A stretch of 38,432 nt of DNA, from positions 1 through 38,432 of the forward strand of contig DGMY01000057.1 in assembly GCA_002388665.1 (NCBI GenBank). The letters run 5' to 3'. The translations under genes and the position numbers were made by a program. Of this stretch, positions 6,353 through 13,831 are shown one piece after another. Each line of letters begins with the position of its first letter. Position 1 is the first letter of the stretch. This DNA is from Opitutia bacterium UBA4506 (GTDB lineage: Bacteria > Verrucomicrobiota > Verrucomicrobiia > Opitutales > Puniceicoccaceae). A model generated the notes under the pieces. The model made no database searches. It saw nothing but the letters and a program-made list of their open reading frames with translations, and was not told where the DNA came from.

Positions 6353-8701
6353 ATGGCTCAATCAGGTGGCTCGAAGGCCTTCTCAATTCGTCAAAGTCGG
6401 TTACAGGTGTACTCAGCGATCGATGCGAGTGCCGCTCTGTCTAAGGTGGCGGAGGGATTTGTCCCGGATAGGGTTTTCGATATCCACACGCACCTTCTCC
6501 GCGGGAGTGATTTTGGGGAATCGAACCGTCCCCAGTTTGCGGAACCCGATTCGGTCTATGGAGCGCAGCAGTTGCGGGAGGGGGTTGAAGCGATGTTACC
6601 GGGCCGGGATCTGAGAGCGCTGTGTTTTGGGATACCGGCACGCGACTTGGATACGGGGCCTGTGAATGATTGGGTTGCAAAGGAGAGTGCCGGACAGGAC
6701 GGGTGGAAATTTTTGGCGTTGGCGAAACCGGACGATGACCGGGCGAAGTTAGCGCAATTGTTGAGGGCCCCAGGTTGCGCTGGTTTCAAGGTGTACCATT
6801 TGTTTTCGGGGCGTGACGACTCCTTCGATTGTGGGGTGAAAGAGTTCGCACCGGAGTGGATGTGGGAGTTGTTGAATGAGGTCGGGGGAGTACTGATGCT
6901 CCACATTGTTCGGGATCGTGCGATGGCGGATCCGCAGAACCAGAAAGAAATACGGTACTTGTGTAAGCGATATCCCAATTGTCAGTTGGTCCTAGCCCAC
7001 GTCGCCCGTAGTTTTTCCCATCGTCATGCCTTGGAAGGTTTGGAATATTTGCGAGACCTCGACAATGCGTGGATCGACACGTCAGCGGTGTGTGAGAGTC
7101 AGGCTTTTTCAAAGGCTCTGGATGTCCTGGGGCCATCGCGCATCCTGTATGGATCAGACTATCCGATCAGCAATTTGAAAGGTAGGTCTGTGACCGTTGG
7201 AGAGTCCTTTTCCTGGATCTACGAGGACTTGGAAAACCCGGCGGCCGCGGCTTTGAACTCTCAGATGGCGTTGGTGGGGCTCGAGTCGCTATCTGCGCTA
7301 CGGGAAGCGGCCGAGAGGCACGGTTGTAGTGCGAAGGATATCGAAGATATCTTCTATAACAATGCAGCGAGGATGCTTGGAGAGAGCGGATCCAAGGATG
7401 ATCTGTCCTGGTCCGATGTGAAAACCCGTGTCTCGTGTGGCACCGGATTGATGTCCAAGAGGCAGGAGCAGTTTGACCCATCCAGTTGGCCTACTTTTTA
7501 TTCTCGCTGCAACGGCTCGGAGGTATGGGATCTGCACGGGAAACGTTTCATCGACTTTGCCGGTGGGGTCGGTGCGATTGCGCTGGGTTATGGAGATGAA
7601 GATGTGGGTAGAGCGGTGAACCGGCAGATTGCCGCGGGGACCTATTGTACTTTGGTGAATCCCGCCGAGGATACGCTCGCGAAGAAGCTGCTCGGACTGC
7701 ATCCGTGGGCGGGTCGTGTTCGTTTTGCTCGTGGTGGGGGAGAGGCCATGGCGGTCGCTGTTCGTATTGCGAGAGGCGCTACAGGGCGTAGTGGGGTTGC
7801 CTTTTGCGGCTATCACGGCTGGCAGGATTGGTACCTGGCAGCGAACCTTTCTGATGATTCCGCGCTAGATGGTCATCTATTGCCGGGGTTGCAACCATTG
7901 GGAGTGCCACGTGAACTAAAGGGAACCGCAGCACCATTTAGGTATAATGATCTTTCGTCTCTGCGTGAGGCCATTCAACAGCTGGGAGGACGGCCGGCTG
8001 CGATCGTGATGGAACCGATGCGATCGCAACTCCCGAAGGATGACTTTGTGGAGAAGGCGATGGAGATGGCGCATGAGGCCGGTGCGGTGTTTGTCCTGGA
8101 TGAGGTGACCAGTGGGATCCGGTTCGGCTTCCCCGGGGCCCACGTCCGCTTGGGTCTTGATCCTGACATTGCAGTATACGCCAAAGCGATGAGTAACGGG
8201 TTCCCGTTTGGAGCTATTGTAGGTCGCAAAGATGTGATGGATGCGGTGAATGGCAGCTTTATCTCCAGCAGCTATTGGACAGATGGCGTGGGTACTGCGG
8301 CCGCTCTGGCCTGTTTGACAAAAGTGGAAGAAGAGAAGGTCTCTCCATGGCTTTGGGAAACGGGCAGTGAGTTTCAGGAAGGGTTGCGATCTGTGGCGAG
8401 TAGACACCCGGACTGCCACTTGCAAGTGGGAGGTATGCCTCCATCTCCCAGCCTTACTTTTTCAATAGGTTCTGAAGCGACTTCCGCGAAAAAATTGATG
8501 ATTCGAAGTTTACTCCAAAAGGGTTTTCTCTCGTCCTCGCAGCTGTATTTGATGCGGGCACATAGCGACTCTCAGCGGGAGTCATTCCTTGCGGCTCTTG
8601 ACGACACGTTGGGAGAGATTGATCGCGAGATCGAGAATGGGACGCTCGTAGAGTCGGCCGGGAGTCTCGAGGGGAACAATATGTTTGCCCGGTTAGCGTA
8701 G
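6353..8701 (+). CDS. Fusion protein: amidohydrolase domain + class III aminotransferase domain
   Basis: This single 782-residue ORF joins two enzymes. Residues 40-345 form an amidohydrolase (amidohydrolase_2-type TIM barrel) with every metal-site residue visible: HTH (His45, His47), His184 in LMLH, His216 in LAHVARS and Asp269 in LYGSDYP. It closes with the typical FYNNAARMLG. Residues 370-782 form a PLP-dependent aminotransferase of the glutamate-1-semialdehyde-aminomutase-like class III: GGGEA (461-465), YHGWQDW (487-493), MEP (553-555), LDEVTSG (582-588, Asp583) and PLP Lys611 in AKAMSNGFPFG. Both active sites look intact, so it may be a bifunctional enzyme on an amino-bearing metabolite, with one domain hydrolysing and the other removing or adding the amine. 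The substrate is unknown. The ATG lies only about 18 bp after the operator-like palindrome and lacks a Shine-Dalgarno sequence. The gene end overlaps the convergent dehydrogenase gene by 9 bp. Confidence 0.9.
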   Translation: MAQSGGSKAFSIRQSRLQVYSAIDASAALSKVAEGFVPDRVFDIHTHLLRGSDFGESNRPQFAEPDSVYGAQQLREGVEAMLPGRDLRALCFGIPARDLDTGPVNDWVAKESAGQDGWKFLALAKPDDDRAKLAQLLRAPGCAGFKVYHLFSGRDDSFDCGVKEFAPEWMWELLNEVGGVLMLHIVRDRAMADPQNQKEIRYLCKRYPNCQLVLAHVARSFSHRHALEGLEYLRDLDNAWIDTSAVCESQAFSKALDVLGPSRILYGSDYPISNLKGRSVTVGESFSWIYEDLENPAAAALNSQMALVGLESLSALREAAERHGCSAKDIEDIFYNNAARMLGESGSKDDLSWSDVKTRVSCGTGLMSKRQEQFDPSSWPTFYSRCNGSEVWDLHGKRFIDFAGGVGAIALGYGDEDVGRAVNRQIAAGTYCTLVNPAEDTLAKKLLGLHPWAGRVRFARGGGEAMAVAVRIARGATGRSGVAFCGYHGWQDWYLAANLSDDSALDGHLLPGLQPLGVPRELKGTAAPFRYNDLSSLREAIQQLGGRPAAIVMEPMRSQLPKDDFVEKAMEMAHEAGAVFVLDEVTSGIRFGFPGAHVRLGLDPDIAVYAKAMSNGFPFGAIVGRKDVMDAVNGSFISSSYWTDGVGTAAALACLTKVEEEKVSPWLWETGSEFQEGLRSVASRHPDCHLQVGGMPPSPSLTFSIGSEATSAKKLMIRSLLQKGFLSSSQLYLMRAHSDSQRESFLAALDDTLGEIDREIENGTLVESAGSLEGNNMFARLA

Positions 8702-9697
8702 TTGTTGGGGACGGAGGTCTCCTTCGGGAATCCCGTTTATCAGTTGCTGGCCTTCTACGAACCGACTGAGGTTCTGTGTAAAGATCTCACGGATACGACT
8801 GCAGAATCCTGGGCTGCCAGTAGATCCGGAAATATGGGGTGTGATAATCACGTTGTTCATTGCCCAAAGGGGATGGCTTGAAGGCAGCGGATATTCGTAG
8901 TGGGTATCCAGAGCCGCACCGCTAAACCATCTCTCGGTCAGAGCCTTGATGAGAGGCTGCTCGTGGATAAGCGGCCCGCGGGCGGGATTGAGCAAATAAG
9001 CACTGGGCTTCAATTGGCGGAGGTGTTCTTCACCACAGATCCCTCGAGTTGCGTCTGTAAGCGGTAGTGCCATCACGAGGAAATCAAGACCTTGCAGGAA
9101 TTCATCGGTTTGCTCAGTCGAGAACACTCGATCGGGAATGGTTGCTTTGGGGTCTCCTGTTTGAGGAAGGACGAAAGTATCGTTCCGTTGGCGAAGAGTA
9201 CTACGCGCGAGTACGTGTACACGCAGGCCTAACGCTTGGCACAGGCGAGCCGTTTCGCGTGCGAGGCCTCCGTAGCCCCAAAAGCCAACCGTCGACCCGC
9301 GAATCTCTTTCTGAAAACGAGCGTCCCGATCCCAGATTCCCTGACTTTGATTCCTCATCATTGCGGGCATGTCTCTCGCTAGAGAGATCATCATGCTTAC
9401 GCACCATTCGGCGATTGGAATGTCAAAAACGCCGGATGCGTTTGTGGCGACCACCTGACGGTTGGGTAGGTCGGCGGGAATCAGCTGGGAAAATCCTGCG
9501 GAATCAATCTGTACCCACTTTAGATTGGTGAAATCGTCCAGGTTGCGGGGAAGTATACTGCAAAACAGTCCGTCAATGGACTGAGGATCTTCCGTCCATT
9601 GCCATTCTTCGTCGTCGGCCGGACCGGCGATGAGTTCTACGTTGTGGAGTTTGGCTCCATGCCATTGAGACGCCGGACGGGAACAGAGGACGCGCAT
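8693..9697 (-). CDS. D-2-hydroxyacid dehydrogenase family protein
   Basis: This 334-residue NAD(P)-dependent 2-hydroxyacid dehydrogenase of the D-isomer family interconverts 2-keto and 2-hydroxy acids. The cofactor loop is GFWGYGGLARETA (138-150). The active-site Arg240 lies in LLNPARGPLIHE and the catalytic His288 in ITPHISGS. Two deviations are visible. The third glycine of GxGxxG is Ala146, and the Glu normally placed directly before Pro (D-x-x-x-x-E-P) is shifted by one: the sequence reads ALDTHYEYPLP, with Tyr269 before Pro270. It lies 37 bp downstream of the GntR-LacI regulator and is probably cotranscribed, so it may act on a 2-keto acid made by this catabolic locus. Its 3' end overlaps the fusion gene by 9 bp. 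Confidence 0.87.
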   Translation of the reverse strand: MRVLCSRPASQWHGAKLHNVELIAGPADDEEWQWTEDPQSIDGLFCSILPRNLDDFTNLKWVQIDSAGFSQLIPADLPNRQVVATNASGVFDIPIAEWCVSMMISLARDMPAMMRNQSQGIWDRDARFQKEIRGSTVGFWGYGGLARETARLCQALGLRVHVLARSTLRQRNDTFVLPQTGDPKATIPDRVFSTEQTDEFLQGLDFLVMALPLTDATRGICGEEHLRQLKPSAYLLNPARGPLIHEQPLIKALTERWFSGAALDTHYEYPLPSSHPLWAMNNVIITPHISGSTGSPGFCSRIREIFTQNLSRFVEGQQLINGIPEGDLRPQQLR

Positions 9698-9734
9698 AGG
9701 ATGATTTTAGAATCGGAGTGCCGTTGTTGGCGGA

Positions 9735-10904
9735 CTAGGCAAGTTCGTAGTGCTTGCGACTGGAGGGCGTATCGCATGTCGGATCGGTAATTTTCCCAGG
9801 TACGACGCGCTGATGCAGTGCTGGTGGTTTTTTCTTCGCGATCAAATCGAGTATGCGTTGTGCTCCCATCTGTCCAAATCGAGCGAAATTGAAATCGAAA
9901 AAAGCAATTTGGTCGGAGTAATTGAATCCGACTGGGTTGGTAATCTGGACGATCGTGATATGGAGGTCCGAAGGGACCTGGACGCCCTCCATTTCGAGAA
10001 ATCTCATCACCGCTGGTAAATGCTCGTCGTCCTGCAGGATTAATGAGGTGGGCGCTTGGGAAGATCGGAGAGCTGTGCGAATACCACCCACCAAATCGTA
10101 GGCGGTATCGGAGTGACGGCATACCTTGAGATGGTTGGATCCTATTCCAGATTCAATCGCTCCATCTTGAATTCCTAAGAGAACATTTCTTGTAAACGCA
10201 GAGTCTCCATTCTGGAGGGTCACCAGAATCGATTCGTGACCGAGGCTGTGAACGTGGGCCAAGACCTCTCGGTATACGCTTTGGAAGTCCAACGCGATGG
10301 ACGGGAGGTCAATATCGTCCCAGACGTAGCCGAGCGACAAGCTGGGGTACCCACTGTCAAAGAGACGTTTCTGAAGTGCGGGAGGGGTTGATATTGCGAT
10401 GTAGCCTTGAATATCCCCGTCATCGAGCCAGTTCTGATAGCAGGGGAAGAAACCCGCCTTTTGATCCTTGTTCGAAACGCTCAATGCAACTGAATAACCG
10501 AACTGGGAAAGATATCCTTTCAGCGCGATCATCGTGCTCCATTTGGTCGGCTCCTCCAGATAGATTTTAGGCGGACAAATTACCCCGATCTGGCGGGTGT
10601 TTCGATTGGATTGGGTGCGCCCGTTGTTGTTTCCCGATTGGCTATCTCTAACGAAGTGGCCTGTCCCGGCGCGTGAATCCAGAATTCCTTTTTCCGAGAG
10701 CAGTGCGATGGCGTTGCGAACGGTCTGGCGGGAGAGATTAAACTCGAGACAAAGTTCACGTTCAGAAGGGAGTGTCTCTCCTGTGGATATGACGCCGGAT
10801 TCGATGCGTTCTTCCAGTGTGCTGGCGAGCAATTGGTAGAGCGGCTTGCGCGGACCCGATCGCATTTGCTTTTGATCTAGCGATGTTGATGCACTTTTCT
10901 TCAC
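9735..10904 (-). CDS. GntR-type transcriptional regulator with LacI/GalR-type sugar-binding domain (AraR-like layout)
   Basis: Residues about 18-90 form a GntR winged helix: PLYQLLASTLEERIESG, TLPSERELCLEF, LSRQTVRNAIALLSEKG and the wing RAGTGHFV. Residues about 105-375 resemble the periplasmic-binding-protein fold of LacI/GalR regulators: QIGVICPP, HSLGHESILVTLQ, LLGIQDGAIESG, and a final domain with AFFDFNFARFGQMGAQRILDLI. This chimera is known from AraR of Bacillus, which binds GTAC-centred operators and is released by a sugar. Here it is the obvious candidate to bind the TAC-NN-GTA palindromes. One copy lies about 84 bp upstream of its own start, suggesting autoregulation. The start is GTG 10904; ATG 10865 (MRSGPRKPLYQ) is an alternative that keeps the whole DNA-binding domain. 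Confidence 0.9.
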   Translation of the reverse strand: MKKSASTSLDQKQMRSGPRKPLYQLLASTLEERIESGVISTGETLPSERELCLEFNLSRQTVRNAIALLSEKGILDSRAGTGHFVRDSQSGNNNGRTQSNRNTRQIGVICPPKIYLEEPTKWSTMIALKGYLSQFGYSVALSVSNKDQKAGFFPCYQNWLDDGDIQGYIAISTPPALQKRLFDSGYPSLSLGYVWDDIDLPSIALDFQSVYREVLAHVHSLGHESILVTLQNGDSAFTRNVLLGIQDGAIESGIGSNHLKVCRHSDTAYDLVGGIRTALRSSQAPTSLILQDDEHLPAVMRFLEMEGVQVPSDLHITIVQITNPVGFNYSDQIAFFDFNFARFGQMGAQRILDLIAKKKPPALHQRVVPGKITDPTCDTPSSRKHYELA

Positions 10905-10987
10905 GGTTGAATATGTTTCGACTGACTATGCTTCTATGGTTTCGGAGCTATCTTACGGTATTGGCTATTGAGACAGGGTCAAGTTTA

Positions 10988-10999
10988 AGTACCAGTATG
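10988..10999. promoter_or_regulatory. Operator-like site, copy B (AGTACCAGTATG)
   Basis: The core TAC-CA-GTA is the same as in copy A, with one mismatch in each outer pair. It lies in the 130-bp gap between the symporter stop and the start of the GntR-LacI regulator. In the direction of the regulator gene it precedes a possible -35 TTGACC. Its placement implies that the regulator has its own promoter, separate from the upstream symporter operon, and controls itself. Confidence 0.6.
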
Positions 11000-11034
11000 A
11001 AGATGGTCAGGCTGTCTGTTTGTGCGCAAACGGC

Positions 11035-12627
11035 TTAATTTACGGGATTCTCATCTGATTTTGCAATGGTGGGGACGGGCTTTAGACTGCGAAGAGTCAG
11101 GTTTACGAGTTCTCGACGTTCGGGGGCGAAGAGAGAGATCAAGAGAGGAACGCCCATCGTGACGACAAAGCCGGGCCAGCTGAGCCAATTGAAGCTGATC
11201 CGCTCCCCGGCAGGGACTGAGTAGTAAAACAGGTAGGGGCAACTCAGGCAGACGATGCTTCCGAGAACGAGACCGACGGTCATCGCCTTGCCGGAAACCC
11301 TGGGAAACAAGACTCCGAGTAAGAACGCACTGAGTAGAACCATCCATAGACCTGACCAGACACCAGCAATCTCCAGCACCGAGGATTTTACTCCCTCGCC
11401 TCCAGTCGTCAGTAGAATAGAGATCCCGACACCAACCAATCCGGCTGCAATGCTGAGTAGACGACAGATCCGGAGGGTTTGCGGCCCGTTCTCCTCGGAG
11501 ACATGCCCGAGGCGGAGCAGACCATCTTTGTAGATCACGGTGGCAACACTGTTCACTACGGAAGAGATGGTGCTCATGAGAGCTGCGAGTAGTGCGGCGA
11601 TTATCAGGCCGGGAATGGGCGGGGGAAGCTCCGTGGAGATGAACCACCCCATCACTTTGTCGGGGGTGACTTCACCGGGTAGCTTTTCTGGATAGATACC
11701 GTAGAAGTAGAAAAGTCCAAGACCTGCCCCCCAGAACAGTAGTCCCAATGGTAGCATTGTAATGTAATTGAAATACACGGACTTCTTGGCGCTCTTAAAA
11801 TCTTTGGAGGTTAAGAGGCGTTGAATTACCAGTTGGTCGCAGCTCAGGCTCATCAACGGTCCTGAAGCAGCGATCAGAATGAGGAGCCAGACGTTGAGCC
11901 TCGTGTGGAAATTGAGTGTCCAAAATTCCTTCTCAAAAAGCTGACCAAAGGTTCGTTCGTTGTGAGAGGCGTACTCGAAGATCTCTATCGGGCTAGCACC
12001 GGTCGCTACGAGTATTTTCCAGAACACGGCTGAGATCCCTACGATGAGAATGAGTGCTTGTGCCACGTCTGTAAACATGACCGCCTTCATCCCCCCCAAG
12101 GTGGTGTAGGCGATCGTGAATAGCCCTACTGCGCTGATTGTCAGGAGGGGAGGCCAACCGACGAGGGCTTCAATGATGATCGCAGCAGCGTAGAAAACGA
12201 CCCCCGCGTAGATCAGGCGGATGACGCAGAACAGCACCGCACCCCCAATCCGTGTGGGAAGATTGAAGCGTTTTTCAAGATACTCGTAGGCAGTGAAGGT
12301 GGGTCCAGAGAAGAAGAAGCGCAGAAAGAGATGGACTGCGAGGGGGACGAAGATGGGCATCGCAAAGGCGGGCAACAACATCATCAATCCATGGCCGTAC
12401 GCCTCTCCGGGACTTGCGACAAAACTGATCGTGCTGAAAAGCGTCGCGAAAATAGCAATAGCTACAACGATCCAGTTCATCCCACGGCCTGCGAGAAAGT
12501 AGCTTTCGCTGGAATCCTTTTGGCCGAACCTAGACCAAACCGTGATGCCGACGACAATTCCTAGATAGCCGGCGACTGCGATCCAATCGAAGGGAGAGAG
12601 TGAGACGTTGGTATCGATGGAGCTCAT
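11035..12627 (-). CDS. Sodium:solute symporter (SSS family)
   Basis: This 530-residue polytopic membrane protein of the SSS (SLC5-like) family couples uptake of a small solute to sodium entry. The start of the mature protein is typical: GYLGIVVGITVWSR, then SYFLAGRGMNWIVVAIAIFA (the FLAGR signature between helices 1 and 2) and FSTISFVASPGEAYGHG. The GGMKAVMFTDVAQALIL stretch and ALMSTISSVVNSVATVIYKD match helices 5-8. About 13 membrane segments can be counted. Verrucomicrobial and planctomycetal catabolic loci commonly use such symporters for sugars, sugar acids or sialic acid. The ATG is 3 bp from the stop of the preceding Gfo/Idh/MocA gene, so they are cotranscribed, and it is the likely importer for this locus. 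Confidence 0.92.
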   Translation of the reverse strand: MSSIDTNVSLSPFDWIAVAGYLGIVVGITVWSRFGQKDSSESYFLAGRGMNWIVVAIAIFATLFSTISFVASPGEAYGHGLMMLLPAFAMPIFVPLAVHLFLRFFFSGPTFTAYEYLEKRFNLPTRIGGAVLFCVIRLIYAGVVFYAAAIIIEALVGWPPLLTISAVGLFTIAYTTLGGMKAVMFTDVAQALILIVGISAVFWKILVATGASPIEIFEYASHNERTFGQLFEKEFWTLNFHTRLNVWLLILIAASGPLMSLSCDQLVIQRLLTSKDFKSAKKSVYFNYITMLPLGLLFWGAGLGLFYFYGIYPEKLPGEVTPDKVMGWFISTELPPPIPGLIIAALLAALMSTISSVVNSVATVIYKDGLLRLGHVSEENGPQTLRICRLLSIAAGLVGVGISILLTTGGEGVKSSVLEIAGVWSGLWMVLLSAFLLGVLFPRVSGKAMTVGLVLGSIVCLSCPYLFYYSVPAGERISFNWLSWPGFVVTMGVPLLISLFAPERRELVNLTLRSLKPVPTIAKSDENPVN

Positions 12628-12630
12628 AGT

Positions 12631-13806
12631 TTATTCAGAGGAGAGGGGTTCAATGCCCAGCGAGTTCCAGACTTCTGATAGATCGAGTACTTGGCCTTGC
12701 TGGCGTGCCTCGTCGACCATTAAGGCGGAGACGGATCCGAGCAGTCCTTCTTTGCGACCACATCCGACAGGTTGCCCCGTACGTATTGTTTCGGCGAGAT
12801 CTTTCATGATGAGCTGATCGCCGTCGGCGTGGACTTTCTGGTAGCCTTCGAGATGCGCATCGTGGAACTCTCCCATTTGCTCAAGCTGTGGTGATTCGTC
12901 CCCTAGGGCTTTGTACTGCAAGGTGGCGGAGTATTGCTCGATGATCAGGTTCCCTTTTGTGCAATGGAAATACATCCGTCTCTCCGGTAGGGTGTTGGAC
13001 AGAGTTGCTTGGAACTGTGTGCGAACTCCATTGTAGTATTCCAAAATCGCTACGATGTTGTCCTCAATGGTCTTCTCGCTGGTAAATGGGTTGGTTCCAG
13101 GTTCCCAGTGATCATTGAGGCGAGTAAACGCCGGGTCCGTATCGAGGAGATCTTTGTTTTTGGGAAGGAAGTAATCGTTGCCCCCGAAAGCGGCGACCCT
13201 GCGAGGAATGGAATCGGTGAACCAGTTGATCAGGTCGAGGTCGTGACTGCATTTTTCCAGGATATGGGGGCCGCCGAGATCCTTGTAACGCCGCCAATTG
13301 GTCATGATGTAGGCACCGTGACCCGGATTGATATTCTCGTTGGCATCAATGCTTATAATCTGGCCCAGTTTGCCGGAACTGAGAATTTCTTTGGCCCGGC
13401 TATAGAGGCGTGCATAGCGCATGCAGAAGCCCATGAATAGCTGGCAGTTGCTTTCCTCCTGCGCTTTTGTGATCTCTCTGCACTCCTCAATATGGAGCGC
13501 GAGTGGTTTCTCCGTGAAGACGTTCTTTCCCGCCCGAAACGCTGCAACAATCTGTTCGCAGTGGTATTTATTCGGAGACCCTACCATGACCCAGTCGATC
13601 AAAGGGTCGGCGAGCATTTCCTCGTAGGAGGAGTATATCTTGCCGCCTGGATTGTTGGAAACTCCAAGCAGTTTCTCGATCTTTTCCGGGCAAGTAGGGT
13701 CAAACCCACCCCTGATTTGGATGCCTTCGTATTGGGAGAGGTAGCCAGCGATACCCGCGGTGCGTCCGCCTCCGCTGACCCCGATTTGATGCGGTCTGTT
13801 TTTCAT
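12631..13806 (-). CDS. Gfo/Idh/MocA family oxidoreductase
   Basis: This 391-residue NAD(P)-dependent oxidoreductase starts MKNRPHQIGVSGGGRTAG, the glycine-rich cofactor loop. VFTEKPLALHIEECREI holds the EKP motif, whose Lys contacts the cofactor and substrate in this family. The C-terminal half (from about residue 125) is the alpha/beta dimerisation and substrate domain, with GPHILEKCSHDLDLINWF carrying the conserved Asp/His region. Family members oxidise or reduce sugars, inositols and sugar acids. Here the substrate is probably a sugar imported by the adjoining symporter. I chose ATG 13806; the frame stays open upstream to 13971, but that stretch lies inside the 3' end of the preceding gene. 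It is cotranscribed with the genes on either side, with gaps of 25 and 3 bp. Confidence 0.9.
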   Translation of the reverse strand: MKNRPHQIGVSGGGRTAGIAGYLSQYEGIQIRGGFDPTCPEKIEKLLGVSNNPGGKIYSSYEEMLADPLIDWVMVGSPNKYHCEQIVAAFRAGKNVFTEKPLALHIEECREITKAQEESNCQLFMGFCMRYARLYSRAKEILSSGKLGQIISIDANENINPGHGAYIMTNWRRYKDLGGPHILEKCSHDLDLINWFTDSIPRRVAAFGGNDYFLPKNKDLLDTDPAFTRLNDHWEPGTNPFTSEKTIEDNIVAILEYYNGVRTQFQATLSNTLPERRMYFHCTKGNLIIEQYSATLQYKALGDESPQLEQMGEFHDAHLEGYQKVHADGDQLIMKDLAETIRTGQPVGCGRKEGLLGSVSALMVDEARQQGQVLDLSEVWNSLGIEPLSSE

Positions 13807-13831
13807 GAAATCTTCTGTATTGTTTGGATAA

